Source: Clostridiaceae bacterium
Lineage (GTDB): Bacteria > Bacillota > Clostridia > DSM-8532
Direction of reading: 5' to 3'
Assembly: GCA_012521105.1 (NCBI GenBank)
Contig: JAAYNA010000107.1
Location: 62,001-126,000, forward strand
Length of the DNA: 64,000 nucleotides
In this document: positions 1 to 9,094 of the stretch, one piece after another
How the letters are laid out: each line of letters starts with the position of its first letter
How positions within the stretch are numbered: the first letter of the stretch is position 1
The notes under the pieces: model-generated
Database searches by the model: none
The model's input: only the letters and a program-made list of their open reading frames with translations
Told to the model about the DNA's origin: nothing
Made by a program: the position numbers and the translations under genes

Positions 1-455
1 AGAGCTTTCATTCCTTTAAAGAACCAGTCGGTTACATCGATATCCTCTTTACCCAATACATGAGCATGGTAAGCATAAGCAGCCATACCGCGGATTCCTA
101 AAAGCAATGTTGAACGGAGAGATACAATGTCAACGTTTCCGTTCCAAAGTTCTGCCATATTAAAATCTTCAGCGCCACCCAGAGCATTCTTCTCTTTATC
201 AACCTGTTCCTTAAGTTCAAAAATTCTTGTTTCGTCAAAATTCACATTTGTTACCGTTGCAAAAAGTGATTTAATCATAAGAACAGCAGCATTACTGTTA
301 GGACTTTTCCCGCCTGCTGCACGTGCAAGACCTATCAACGCACAGGTTAATTCGTCCTGAGCGTTTGATACTACAGGTTTCTTACCGCATACACCTGCTT
401 TTGTACATCCTTTACCTCCTGCAGTTTGCTCACATTGAAAACAAAACATTGACAT
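1..455 (-). CDS. hcp: Hybrid-cluster protein / hydroxylamine reductase, N-terminal part
   Basis: The gene runs off the left edge, so only about the first 151 residues are visible. The N-terminus carries four cysteines at residues 5, 8, 17 and 23 (C-x2-C-x8-C-x5-C), the arrangement that holds the [4Fe-4S] cluster in Hcp proteins of strict anaerobes. The Fe-S-O hybrid cluster ligands would lie outside the window. Family knowledge: Hcp is a cytoplasmic enzyme that detoxifies nitric oxide or hydroxylamine under anaerobic nitrosative stress. The start is the ATG at 453-455, preceded by a GGAGG site. A Crp/Fnr-type regulator is transcribed divergently just beyond it, which suggests local HcpR-like control. 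Identification is secure; the physiological substrate is inferred. Confidence 0.93.
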   Translation of the reverse strand, partial: MSMFCFQCEQTAGGKGCTKAGVCGKKPVVSNAQDELTCALIGLARAAGGKSPNSNAAVLMIKSLFATVTNVNFDETRIFELKEQVDKEKNALGGAEDFNMAELWNGNVDIVSLRSTLLLGIRGMAAYAYHAHVLGKEDIDVTDWFFKGMKA

Positions 456-542
456 AGATATAATCCTCCTTTTTATAAAAATGGTCTTTCCGACCTGTGA
501 GTCGACATTTAAATTCTGTTTTAGCTAAAAAATAATCCTTTA

Positions 543-571
543 TTGAATTACACTGATAATTGTAATATATT
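543..571 (+). promoter_or_regulatory. Promoter with palindromic operator for the Crp/Fnr regulator
   Basis: TTGAAT (543-548) and TATATT (566-571) are separated by exactly 17 bases. The spacer coincides with a perfect inverted repeat, ATTACA-N8-TGTAAT (547-566). A palindrome between -35 and -10 is the usual geometry of a repressed or autoregulated promoter. The site also lies about 92-110 bases upstream of the divergent hcp start, so the same dimer could act on both genes. Operator function is inference from geometry. Confidence 0.6.
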
Positions 572-608
572 TAAAAGAGCAAATCGGTAGCTGAGGCTAC
601 AAAAAGAG

Positions 609-1310
609 GTGGTTATTATTAAAAATAAATGGGAAGAAATATTAGTAAACTCATTACTGTTTTCAGATATTGACAGGAAAGATATTATCCACATGCTGAA
701 CTGTCTTAGCCCAAAGGAAGAATCTTTCGGAAAGGGAGAATTTATAGCCCGGGCAGGACAGCCAATGAAGGGTCTTGGTTTGCTGTTGGACGGAAGTGTT
801 TCGGTTTTGAAGGAAAATGTAGACGGTAATCGGATAATAATAAATATACTGAAACCTGGTGAATTATTTGGTGAAATGGCGGTTTTTTCAGATGAGAGGG
901 TTTGGCCTGCAAGTATTTCAGCGTTGACCGGCTCAACTGTTTTGTTTATTTCTCCTGATAAAATAGTTGGAAGATGTGCAAATGCTTGTTCCTTCCACCG
1001 CCAGCTTACTGTAAATATGCTGAAGTTATTGTCTGATAAAGCCATGAAGTTAAATAAGAAAGTGGAATATATGTCTATCCGCGGAATGAGGGAAAAGCTT
1101 TGCACCTTCTTCTGGGAACAATACAAAAAACAGCAAAGCAATATAATTCACCTGCCAATGAAGCGTAATGAAATGGCAGATTTTTTGAATGTATCAAGAC
1201 CGTCAATGTCGAGAGAAATGAGTAGGATGCGTGAAGAGGGACTGATTGATTTTTACCTTTCAACGGTTAAAATTTTAAAGCCTGATAAAATAACAGAATA
1301 TGTACAATAA
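609..1310 (+). CDS. Crp/Fnr-family transcriptional regulator, probably HcpR-like
   Basis: The protein has about 233 residues and the Crp/Fnr layout. An N-terminal cyclic-nucleotide-type beta-barrel covers roughly residues 15-130, with the GxxxGE-type turn near 'KPGELFGEMAVFS'. A long dimer helix follows, then a C-terminal winged helix around residues 185-215 with the recognition stretch 'NVSRPSMSREMSRM'. No Fnr-type N-terminal cysteine cluster is visible. It is divergent from hcp, which matches the known pairing of HcpR regulators with hcp. The start is uncertain. The GTG at 609 overlaps the only good ribosome binding site (AGAGGTGG, about 605-612), so a rare ATT start at 615 or 618 is possible. 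Family assignment is firm; the HcpR role is inferred from context. Confidence 0.85.
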   Translation: MVIIKNKWEEILVNSLLFSDIDRKDIIHMLNCLSPKEESFGKGEFIARAGQPMKGLGLLLDGSVSVLKENVDGNRIIINILKPGELFGEMAVFSDERVWPASISALTGSTVLFISPDKIVGRCANACSFHRQLTVNMLKLLSDKAMKLNKKVEYMSIRGMREKLCTFFWEQYKKQQSNIIHLPMKRNEMADFLNVSRPSMSREMSRMREEGLIDFYLSTVKILKPDKITEYVQ

Positions 1311-1442
1311 AAGCAATGTAAGCACCTCTTTTTAAAGGGACGGGGATTTTTGTGGAAATCTTTTCATAACATTGGTATAATAAGTTCATTAAATCAAAGG
1401 GATTGGCCTCTTGATGAAAACATGAAACAGAGAGGGTTGTAT

Positions 1443-3152
1443 ATGAAAAACATACCATTATATGAAGTCAGACAAATTAGCACACTGAAAGATATGCTTG
1501 AAAGCAGTGCCAGATTATATGCTGATGAAGTGGCTTTTTTAGTAAAAACAGAAGAGGGTGGCCCATATAAATCAATAACGTACAGGCAATTCTTTGATGA
1601 AGTGAATGCTTTGGGAACAGCCCTAATTAATCTCGGGCTTTCCGGGAAAAGAGTGGCAATTATCAGTGAAAACCGCTATGAATGGACAGTGGCGTATCTG
1701 GCGGTAGTAAATGGTACCGGAGTAGTGGTGCCTTTAGATAAAGAATTGCCCGTTGCTGAAATTAAGAGTTTGCTTCTCCGTTCAAAGGCCGATGCAGTGT
1801 TTTATTCAAGCAGTAAGAAAAGCGAAATAGAATCTATTGCCAATGAATTGTCAGACCTGAAACATCTTATTTCAATGGACGATGATAAATCGGAAGACAG
1901 TGTTCTTTCATATAAAGCTTTGCTGAATAAAGGCTTTGAACTGATGAAAAATGGGGACAGAAATTTTCTCGATGCTGAAATTGATAAAGAGGCAATGAAT
2001 ATTCTTTTATTTACATCGGGAACCACCGATAAGTCCAAAGCAGTTATGCTTTCACATAGAAATATTTGTTCAAACCTTATGGATATGTGTTCCATGCTTT
2101 ATATAGGTAAAAATGATGTTTTTCTGATGATACTTCCCCTTCACCATACCTATGCGTGTACATGCGGTTTTTTATGCCAGATATACAGAGGATGTACAAT
2201 TGCTTTTTGTGAAGGACTAAGGCACATTGTTAAAAATCTTAAGGAATCTAAAACCACTGTTTTGCTAAGTGTGCCCCTTATACTTGAAGCTATGTACAAA
2301 CGCATCTGGGATCAGGCTGCCAAAGATCCGAAGCAACTTAAGAAGCTTAAGCTGGGCTTAAAAATAAGCAGAGCTCTGAAAGCAATAGGGATTGATGTAA
2401 GAAAGAAACTGTTTAAGCCCATCCATGATACTTTTGGTGGTTCAATAAGACTTTTTATCAGCGGTGGTGCGGCTATCGATCCAAAAGTAGTCCAGGGTTT
2501 TCAGGATTTCGGAATTCATTGTGTTCAGGGATATGGATTAACCGAATGCTCACCAATTATTGCTCTGAACCGGGATGTTGATTATAGAAACAGTTCGGCA
2601 GGCCTTCCTCTGCCAAATACAAAAGTTAAAATTTATAATCCAAATGAAGATGGAATAGGGGAAATAATTGCGAAAGGGCCTAATATTATGCTTGGCTATT
2701 ATGAGAATGAAGAGCTTACAAAAGAGGCTATTGTGGACGGATGGTTTCATACCGGAGATCTCGGATACATTGACGAGGACAATTTTGTATATATTACCGG
2801 GCGAAAAAAGAATGTTATAGTCACGAAAAACGGTAAGAACATTTATCCCGAGGAGATTGAAACTTTACTTAACCGAAGCCCGTTTATAACCGAATGTGTT
2901 ATTTATGGAAAAGAGGGTGAAGGAGAAGGTGACGTGGAAGTTGCTGCTGAAATCTACCCGGATATGGAAAAAGTTAAGGAAGAATTAAAAAACGAAAACC
3001 CTGCAAAAGAACAGGTATATAAACTCATTGAAGAAGAGGTTCATAAAGTAAATAAGATGCTGGTGTTATATAAATACGTACGTCATATTACAATCAGGGA
3101 GACTGAATTTGAAAAGACAACTTCAAGAAAAATCATCAGGAAATATAACTAA
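1443..3152 (+). CDS. AMP-forming long-chain acyl-CoA synthetase (ANL superfamily)
   Basis: This 569-residue enzyme belongs to the adenylate-forming superfamily. It would activate a fatty acid with ATP to an acyl-adenylate and then to acyl-CoA. Visible motifs are the phosphate-binding loop TSGTTDKSKAV (about residues 190-200), 'YGLTECSPI' near 370, the 'HTGDLGYID' motif near 440 and 'GRKKNVIVTKNGKNIYPEEIE' hinge/catalytic-lysine region near 460-480. The loop departs from the usual TSGTTGxPKGV at several positions. I chose the ATG at 1443 because it follows GAGAGGG with a six-base spacer; the frame is open for 31 codons upstream but has no better site. There is no transmembrane segment, so it is cytoplasmic. 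The actual substrate chain length cannot be read from sequence. Confidence 0.9.
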   Translation: MKNIPLYEVRQISTLKDMLESSARLYADEVAFLVKTEEGGPYKSITYRQFFDEVNALGTALINLGLSGKRVAIISENRYEWTVAYLAVVNGTGVVVPLDKELPVAEIKSLLLRSKADAVFYSSSKKSEIESIANELSDLKHLISMDDDKSEDSVLSYKALLNKGFELMKNGDRNFLDAEIDKEAMNILLFTSGTTDKSKAVMLSHRNICSNLMDMCSMLYIGKNDVFLMILPLHHTYACTCGFLCQIYRGCTIAFCEGLRHIVKNLKESKTTVLLSVPLILEAMYKRIWDQAAKDPKQLKKLKLGLKISRALKAIGIDVRKKLFKPIHDTFGGSIRLFISGGAAIDPKVVQGFQDFGIHCVQGYGLTECSPIIALNRDVDYRNSSAGLPLPNTKVKIYNPNEDGIGEIIAKGPNIMLGYYENEELTKEAIVDGWFHTGDLGYIDEDNFVYITGRKKNVIVTKNGKNIYPEEIETLLNRSPFITECVIYGKEGEGEGDVEVAAEIYPDMEKVKEELKNENPAKEQVYKLIEEEVHKVNKMLVLYKYVRHITIRETEFEKTTSRKIIRKYN

Positions 3153-3183
3153 GTTTCATAAAAATGCTTTTTTCTTGTGCAAA

Positions 3184-3216
3184 AAAACCGGATCTTTTTA
3201 ATATTGATCCGGTTTT
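3184..3216. terminator. Bidirectional rho-independent terminator
   Basis: An 11-base inverted repeat (AAAACCGGATC at 3184-3194, GATCCGGTTTT at 3206-3216) has an A-run on one side and a T-run on the other. It lies between the convergent acyl-CoA synthetase and ychF genes and can serve both. Confidence 0.9.
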
Positions 3217-3226
3217 CAAACTTATA

Positions 3227-4321
3227 TCAAACATTGAATCTAAACAGGGTCACATCTCCATCCTGCATTACATAATCTTTTCCTTCGGAGCGAACAATCC
3301 CCCGTTCCTTTGCTGCATTATAAGAACCTGCATTAATCAAATCCTCATAGGCTACAACTTCTGCACGGATGAAACCCCGTTCAAAATCACTGTGAATTTT
3401 ACCGGCAGCCTGTGGAGCCTTTGTTCCTTTTTTGATTGTCCATGCTCTTACTTCACTCTCGCCTGCAGTTAAAAAACTTATTAGTCCTAAAAGTTTGTAG
3501 CTTGCCTTTATTAAACGATCAAGTCCTGATTCTCCTATACCTAGCTCTGAGAGGAACATCCTTTTTTCATCCTCTTCAAGATGTGCAATTTCTTCCTCAA
3601 TACGTGCACAGATAACCAAAACTTCTGCATTTTCCTTTTCTGCATAGGATTTAAGTTCTTTCACAAAGGGATTATCATCAGGGTTTTTAAGATCCTCTTC
3701 GGATATGTTTGCACAATAAAGCAAAGGTTTTGATGTTAATAAAAACAACTGCTCAGTATATTTCTCCCATTCGGAATCAATTTCCATTGTACGAAAAGGC
3801 TGATTAGATTCAAGATGCTTATGAATGCTTTCAAGAAACTTAAGCTCCTCCTGATGTTTTTTTTCACCCGATTTAGCCTGCTTCTTTACCTTTTCAATAC
3901 GCTTTTCCAAAAGTTCAAGATCGGAAAAAATTAGCTCCAGGTTAATTGTTTCTATATCGCGCACAGGCCCGACAGAACCATCAACATGCACTATATTCGG
4001 ATCTTCAAAGCATCTTACAACATGAACAATCGCGTCAACCTCACGGATATGAGACAAAAATTTATTTCCCAGGCCTTCGCCTTTGCTTGCTCCCTTTACC
4101 AGTCCTGCTATGTCTACAAATTCAATTGCAGTGGGAGTTACTTTTTTTGGTTTATACATTTCAGCCAGCCTGTCAAGACGCTCATCAGGTACACTTACAA
4201 TTCCTACATTAGGATCTATTGTGCAAAAAGGATAATTGGCGCTTTCTGCACCGGCTTTTGTAATTGCGTTAAATAAGGTACTTTTTCCTACGTTGGGAAG
4301 TCCAACAATTCCAAGTTTCAT
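3227..4321 (-). CDS. ychF: Redox-regulated ATPase YchF/OLA1
   Basis: The protein is 364 residues, the normal length for the YchF/OLA1 branch of Obg-like P-loop NTPases. The G1 motif GLPNVGKS is at residues 7-14 and the G3 DIAGL motif is near residue 70. The usual NKxD specificity motif is replaced by NISE ('CANISEEDL', about residue 205). This is the family signature for ATP rather than GTP preference. A coiled-coil insertion and a C-terminal TGS domain ('[24 protein letters not shown]'-like region, residues ~280-360) complete the architecture. It binds ribosomes in other bacteria and modulates stress responses. The start ATG follows a GGAAG site. The secreted propeller gene upstream is on the same strand 131 bases away and may be cotranscribed. 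Confidence 0.96.
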   Translation of the reverse strand: MKLGIVGLPNVGKSTLFNAITKAGAESANYPFCTIDPNVGIVSVPDERLDRLAEMYKPKKVTPTAIEFVDIAGLVKGASKGEGLGNKFLSHIREVDAIVHVVRCFEDPNIVHVDGSVGPVRDIETINLELIFSDLELLEKRIEKVKKQAKSGEKKHQEELKFLESIHKHLESNQPFRTMEIDSEWEKYTEQLFLLTSKPLLYCANISEEDLKNPDDNPFVKELKSYAEKENAEVLVICARIEEEIAHLEEDEKRMFLSELGIGESGLDRLIKASYKLLGLISFLTAGESEVRAWTIKKGTKAPQAAGKIHSDFERGFIRAEVVAYEDLINAGSYNAAKERGIVRSEGKDYVMQDGDVTLFRFNV

Positions 4322-4452
4322 TTCATTCTTCCTTTCAAGTCTTTGGGCAATAATTTTGATTCTAAAAAGGTATTATAACTAATTGGTTTCATTTTGTTAA
4401 TAGCTTCACTTTCTTTGCCACCTTGACCTGGAATAACTTTACTCTAACAATT

Positions 4453-6249
4453 TTACTTAATTCTTATACCGTAAATTTTCTTTGCATATGTTCCAACAAC
4501 CACCATATCGTTATAGATTGCCGGGGACGCCTCAACGTTAAGGCCAACCGATATGGTATCCAGTATTTCGCCATTGGCAGGATCCATCAGATGCATTTCT
4601 CCTGCGAAGTCACAAAAGATCATATAGGTTTTTCCTTCATCTGATAAAAAGTCAACAGGAGAACTCCAGCTGTAATTGGCAAGATCTTTTACCCACACTT
4701 CTTCACCGGTTTTTTTGTCAAGTGCAACCATCTTTCCGCTTTTCCAGTCGGTTGTTTTGCATATGTTAAAAATGACAATATCAGATATATCGTTTTTCCC
4801 AAGCACCGGTGTTGACAATAAGCCCCCATTTACACCGTTCTGATATATACAGCTGTATGATCTTTCCCATATAAGCTCGCCTGTTAATGCATTAAATTTA
4901 CGAAGCTGACAGTCGGCATAGGCAGGCTGTGGTTTTCCAATTGCCCGCAAATCTACTTCATTACCTGTGTAAATAAAAACACCCTCATGGGTTTCTTCAA
5001 GTACTATTGTTGCATCGGTGTCATCTTCCAGGTTTGCAATCCATACAGGCTCGAGGGTATTAATATCAATACACTGCAAAAGCCCGCCATTATCAGCAAG
5101 ATATAAGTAATTTTTATAAAATACAGGAGAATTCTCGAACCCTATATTCGGATCAAAAATTCCTTCATACCTGTATTTGGTTACTTCAGGATCAATTGAA
5201 AGATCACCGGTTTCCCTGTTGAAATCAGTATTCATTTTAATTCTGTATAAAATCCCGTTTTCACCGGGCTGAATCAGTGTATCGGTTTCCTTATGCAACA
5301 GGGGGGAGGGATCAAAAGCTCCCCAAACACGAAAAGCCTCGGGTGTGGTTCCGGTTATAGAAAACAATTCGGTTTGATCAATAAGACTGAATATTCTGAA
5401 CTCATGGTGTGCGAAATTGTCACCATTCTGGTTAAGGCCCTGTCCGGTGTAAAGGATGGGATATCCTCTGGGGTCAATCATACCCGTACCCTTGGTGGAA
5501 AACCCTATATTAATCGGGTTTCTTGTTGGTTTACCATCTTCAAGGTTCAAAAAATAAATATTTCCATCCAGTGTTGGATATATGACCTCTACAAGATCGA
5601 TATTTTTAAACTCGGACTTAATATTCATTAGTTTTCTTATATCTTCATCCCAGTGAACAATTAGCGGCTGCCCTGTCCATCCAACTCCAGGCCAGTATGA
5701 GCTGCCGGTACTGACAGAACCAATGTCCTTTGTCCAGACAAGCTCAAGTTTTTTTTCAGCCACCCTTCTGGTGCCATAGGCCGCACTGTCACGATAGTGA
5801 TTTCCCCTGAAGGTGGTAATACCTTCAACATCTGTATAACTGTCGGCTGCACCGAAATAGATATCAGGGTTTTCAACATCGGAAGTTACAATATCAAACC
5901 CTAAAAAATGCCAGAACTTAAAAACAGTATCACCGAATTTCTTTTCTTTCGCGTATTCAGCGAAAGCATTATCACCATCATATACAGGAAGAATATCCGG
6001 ATTTACATCTTTTGGATTAATAACATGCTGTGTGTATTCAGGTGTTACCGTTTCTATTACGGGTGCATGGGTTGGTGTTGGAGTAGCAGGCATTTCAGAA
6101 GGTGAAGCATTTTGTGTGATGGTTGGTGCAGTGGTTATGTCCTTCTGGCTTGCGTTTGTATCAGATGGCTTTTTTGATGTTAATACCAATAAAATGCTTG
6201 CAATAACAGTTAAAAAAAGCAGTAAAAAAAATAATCTCTTAATTCTCAT
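4453..6249 (-). CDS. Membrane-anchored PQQ-like beta-propeller protein
   Basis: The product has 598 residues. A short basic N-terminus and one hydrophobic helix (about residues 5-24) act as a signal or anchor. A Thr/Pro-rich linker (about 35-75) crosses the wall, followed by a large extracellular domain. From about residue 150 onward, blade-like repeats with 'GNIYFLNLEDGKP', 'LLQCIDINTLEPVW', 'GKMVALDKKTGEEVWVKD' and 'GEMHLMDPANGEI' segments mark a PQQ-like eight-bladed propeller. No quinone-ligand or dehydrogenase motifs are evident, so a scaffold or binding role is more likely than catalysis. The ribosome binding site is weak. No enzymatic function can be assigned. Confidence 0.82.
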   Translation of the reverse strand: MRIKRLFFLLLFLTVIASILLVLTSKKPSDTNASQKDITTAPTITQNASPSEMPATPTPTHAPVIETVTPEYTQHVINPKDVNPDILPVYDGDNAFAEYAKEKKFGDTVFKFWHFLGFDIVTSDVENPDIYFGAADSYTDVEGITTFRGNHYRDSAAYGTRRVAEKKLELVWTKDIGSVSTGSSYWPGVGWTGQPLIVHWDEDIRKLMNIKSEFKNIDLVEVIYPTLDGNIYFLNLEDGKPTRNPINIGFSTKGTGMIDPRGYPILYTGQGLNQNGDNFAHHEFRIFSLIDQTELFSITGTTPEAFRVWGAFDPSPLLHKETDTLIQPGENGILYRIKMNTDFNRETGDLSIDPEVTKYRYEGIFDPNIGFENSPVFYKNYLYLADNGGLLQCIDINTLEPVWIANLEDDTDATIVLEETHEGVFIYTGNEVDLRAIGKPQPAYADCQLRKFNALTGELIWERSYSCIYQNGVNGGLLSTPVLGKNDISDIVIFNICKTTDWKSGKMVALDKKTGEEVWVKDLANYSWSSPVDFLSDEGKTYMIFCDFAGEMHLMDPANGEILDTISVGLNVEASPAIYNDMVVVGTYAKKIYGIRIK

Positions 6250-6850
6250 TGCAACTTTAAAGGCTTTGAAAAATTAAAATTCCTACCAAAGGAATATTTA
6301 TAAACAGCCTTTTTCCATCCTTTCGACAATATGTAGTAAAAACAAGAAATATTCTAACATAAGAATTTTATTCTTTCAATTAAACGCAGAAGTTTGGCAA
6401 ACAGTATAACTAATTAATGCAATAATAATCATTTCCAAAAAAAAGTTTGACTTTTTTCGCCAAGTAAATTATTGTAAAATTGTTTAATACCATGGAAATA
6501 TATTGCCGTTTTAACACAATAGAAAAACGCCTTGTATTGTTATTATCTCTACTGTCTGAACGGGTGAAAAAAGTAGTTATTTTTTCAATTTTAGCAGCTA
6601 AGCTGTAATTGACAGGGGTACTATTTTATAGTAATATTATACTTAACGGTTAGCAAAATTATGTAATATTTTTGGCTAAATATACAAAAACCTAATCAGG
6701 AAATAAATAGAATTTGTATTATTATATTCTGTACATAATAGGCATATAAATATATAGACATATAAATATATATGTTTATATATTTATAAATAATAAATAT
6801 CCATATAAAGGCTTAAAGGACAAGCTTAAAATTTTTAGGGGGTGCCAGTT
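6250..6850. other. 600-base AT-rich divergent intergenic region
   Basis: No open frame of significance is present. The region separates the leftward propeller gene from the rightward unknown gene. It contains at least two candidate rightward promoters: one listed separately at 6609-6637, and TTGACT (6447-6452)-N17-TATTGT (6470-6475). The last 200 bases form a long AT-rich leader with ATATAAATATAT runs and no clear stable structure. Confidence 0.6.
6609..6637 (+). promoter_or_regulatory. Sigma-A-type promoter for the 6851 gene
   Basis: TTGACA (6609-6614), 17-base spacer, TAATAT (6632-6637). It would start a transcript with a leader of about 205 bases before the ATG at 6851. Confidence 0.65.
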
Positions 6851-8533
6851 ATGTTGAAAAAATGGTGGTTTTACGTTATCGTGGCAGTAGTTATAATTCT
6901 TATAGCGGTGCCACTATCAACCATCATAAGGTTAAACAATTCCGTTTATGACGATTTGAGCTTTACCTACGTACAACTTGAGGATCCGCTGAACGAAATT
7001 GCAAAAAAATATTTATACTATAATGCGGACACCAAAACAGTAGAAATTGAAGTTAACCAGGATTTAATCAACTCTCTTATCAAAGACCAATTGGAACAAT
7101 TGGATTTAGGATTACCCAAGAATTTAACAATTCAGGAAGTAGCATTTAAAACAGCTGATCAACGTATCTACATTAACGCAAAATACGGGTCAATAAGCCT
7201 TCCCATCAGTGCAAAAATCTTTATTGAACCAAGCGATACAGGTATATCAATTTCAGCAGGCGAATTGAATTTAGGAAAGAAAAAAGCTCCTAAATTTGTT
7301 ACCAAACGCGTACCCATCGACCAGCTAACTTATGCTATCAATTATTCCGATCTCGGTGTACCACAGGTATTTACAATTAAAGATATCAAATATGGTACAG
7401 GTAACCTGAATGCATTCATCGAGCTTGATGTTGATGCAATAAAAGCTCTGGCAAAGGATTATGTAAATGAGTTTGAAGTAGAAATTAACAGCTTTAAGCG
7501 CACTGCTTCGGATACAGTAGCAACCTTTATCGACAGAGCTTTGGCAGAAGGTCTTTTATCAGATTCCAATGTTGAAAAATATGTTGACCAGGTTCTGAAT
7601 AATGAAGAGCTTGTTAATAGTGCTATATACTTTGCACTGGCTCCTGATCTGGATAAATACGCAAAAGGCATAGAAAAATATCAACAGGCAATAGTTAAAT
7701 GGGCAGAGCCAATTCAGACCGTTAAACTGGATGGAACAATTGATGAAATTGTTGAAAGTATTATAGAGAATGATGAGTTGCATGACATGCTAGCCTGGTT
7801 TATTCCGGCTGCAACATTATCTGAATACGTAGACACAGCAAGTTCCTATTACACAGTTTACAAAAAGGCAGAAGGCTCATTGAATAATCTCAGTGTAGCA
7901 CTTCAAGGCGGTGATATTGAAAGGGCTATTAAACAGCTTGTTGCCGACAGGGAACTGTATCAGGCTCTTACAATGGTTATTCCCAGTGAATCGGTTGATT
8001 ATTATCTTGGCTCAATTCAGGGCTACTATAACATGTATGCCGATATCACCAGATCTTTAACAGAAATGCTGGAATCCATACCTGACGATGAAATTACCGA
8101 GTATGTAAATCAGGCTGTCAAGTATGCATACGAAATAGAAAACGGGCAGCAATATATACTTGATATCTTAGCAGGTATAGATACAAAATATATCCAGGAT
8201 ATTGTTTATTACCTGAATGAAGATGACGGATACATCAAAGAACAGCTTGATTTGATAGATCCCGAATCCTATGATATTTTCATGGCCTATGTTGATAATC
8301 TTGATGCTGTTAAGTCAGAGGTTATTACGGCAATTAAGAATGCAGATGTTGCGGCTGTTAGAGAAGGCGCCGATATTATCAAGAATATAAACAGTGATTT
8401 GGTATATGTACTTGATCTGTTAAAAGCTCAACAGTTTGAAAAGGCTGGAGATGCAATCAATAAGATCCGCTTTGATCAGGCTGAAGAGTTTATAGAAAAG
8501 CAAACTCAGAAATTAAGTGCTTCAGCAGGCTGA
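6851..8533 (+). CDS. Large membrane-anchored protein of unknown function
   Basis: The 560-residue product has one N-terminal transmembrane helix (about residues 5-27) and the remainder outside the cell. Residues 50-210 are rich in beta-strand and read like the substrate-chamber domain of YpmS/DUF2140-type proteins; that resemblance is my impression, not a verified match. The rest (about 220-560) is acidic, helical and repetitive, with recurrent segments such as 'AKGIEKYQQAIVKWAEPI' and 'IPSESVDYYLGSIQGYYNMY' suggesting duplicated helical units. There are no cysteines or catalytic motifs. The ATG at 6851 follows AGGGGGTG with correct spacing; the upstream in-frame GTG at 6842 overlaps that site. 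The gene stands alone between its own promoter and terminator. Confidence 0.8.
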   Translation: MLKKWWFYVIVAVVIILIAVPLSTIIRLNNSVYDDLSFTYVQLEDPLNEIAKKYLYYNADTKTVEIEVNQDLINSLIKDQLEQLDLGLPKNLTIQEVAFKTADQRIYINAKYGSISLPISAKIFIEPSDTGISISAGELNLGKKKAPKFVTKRVPIDQLTYAINYSDLGVPQVFTIKDIKYGTGNLNAFIELDVDAIKALAKDYVNEFEVEINSFKRTASDTVATFIDRALAEGLLSDSNVEKYVDQVLNNEELVNSAIYFALAPDLDKYAKGIEKYQQAIVKWAEPIQTVKLDGTIDEIVESIIENDELHDMLAWFIPAATLSEYVDTASSYYTVYKKAEGSLNNLSVALQGGDIERAIKQLVADRELYQALTMVIPSESVDYYLGSIQGYYNMYADITRSLTEMLESIPDDEITEYVNQAVKYAYEIENGQQYILDILAGIDTKYIQDIVYYLNEDDGYIKEQLDLIDPESYDIFMAYVDNLDAVKSEVITAIKNADVAAVREGADIIKNINSDLVYVLDLLKAQQFEKAGDAINKIRFDQAEEFIEKQTQKLSASAG

Positions 8534-8601
8534 TTAAATACATAGAATAATCCGGCATGTTGCAGCGCCGGATTCCGATATTATTAAAAGGTGGACTATC
8601 A

Positions 8602-8649
8602 AAATAGCAATTATGTATAGCTACAAATACATAATTGCTATTTCTTTTT
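8602..8649 (+). terminator. Strong rho-independent terminator
   Basis: A perfect 17-base-pair stem (8602-8618 with 8627-8643) and an 8-base loop are followed by a T-run. It ends the 6851 transcript before the pheST promoter. Confidence 0.9.
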
Positions 8650-8678
8650 GTGTGACCATATTCTTCAAAAGCCGCCCC

Positions 8679-8707
8679 TTGTATGCCCAAACCGATTGTG
8701 CTATAAT
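8679..8707 (+). promoter_or_regulatory. Sigma-A promoter of the pheST T-box transcript
   Basis: TTGTAT (8679-8684), 17-base spacer, TATAAT (8702-8707). Transcription would start near 8714, just before the T-box leader. Confidence 0.75.
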
Positions 8708-8713
8708 GGAGTT

Positions 8714-9032
8714 TAAATATTCAGGATACAGAACATACTATGAAGGAGTTAAGTAGCATATTCCCGCTTTAACCAGAGAGGGGATGTCGGAGGCTGAAAG
8801 CATCCCTTTAAATGGAATAGTGCGAATTTCCCTCCGGAGTAGCTTTTTTGAAACTTGCAGCGAAGCTATAAACGAGTTTTCAGCTTTCTTCAAATGTGGC
8901 TTCGGTTCTTTAAGAAGTAGAAAAAGCCGGTTTCCCACCGTTAAAAGGGGTAGAGTGTACACGGTAAATTCTGTGTAAACATAGGTGGTACCGCGGAGTA
9001 TTGCTTCGTCCTATTTTGGACGAGGCTTTTTT
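8714..9032 (+). ncRNA. T-box riboswitch, phenylalanine-specific, upstream of pheST
   Basis: The T-box core AGGTGGTACCGCGG lies at 8983-8996. A terminator hairpin follows (GCTTCGTCC/GGACGAGGC, about 9003-9025) with a T-run at 9026-9032. The Stem I region shows the AGTA and specifier-loop features, and GAATTTCC at about 8824-8831 offers TTT or TTC (Phe) as specifier. Uncharged tRNA-Phe would stabilise the antiterminator and allow read-through into pheS. The segment between Stem I and the antiterminator is rather long. Identification is firm; exact 5' end and specifier frame are inferred. Confidence 0.95.
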
Positions 9033-9094
9033 GTTTTAAAGAAGAATCTCTGTTTACTTGTTTGTATTAAAAACATTTTGAAAGGAGAGGAAAT

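Noticed and set aside
8549-8574. AATCCGGC/GCCGGATT hairpin as terminator of the 6851 gene
   Set aside because: No T-run follows; the much stronger hairpin at 8602-8649 fits better.
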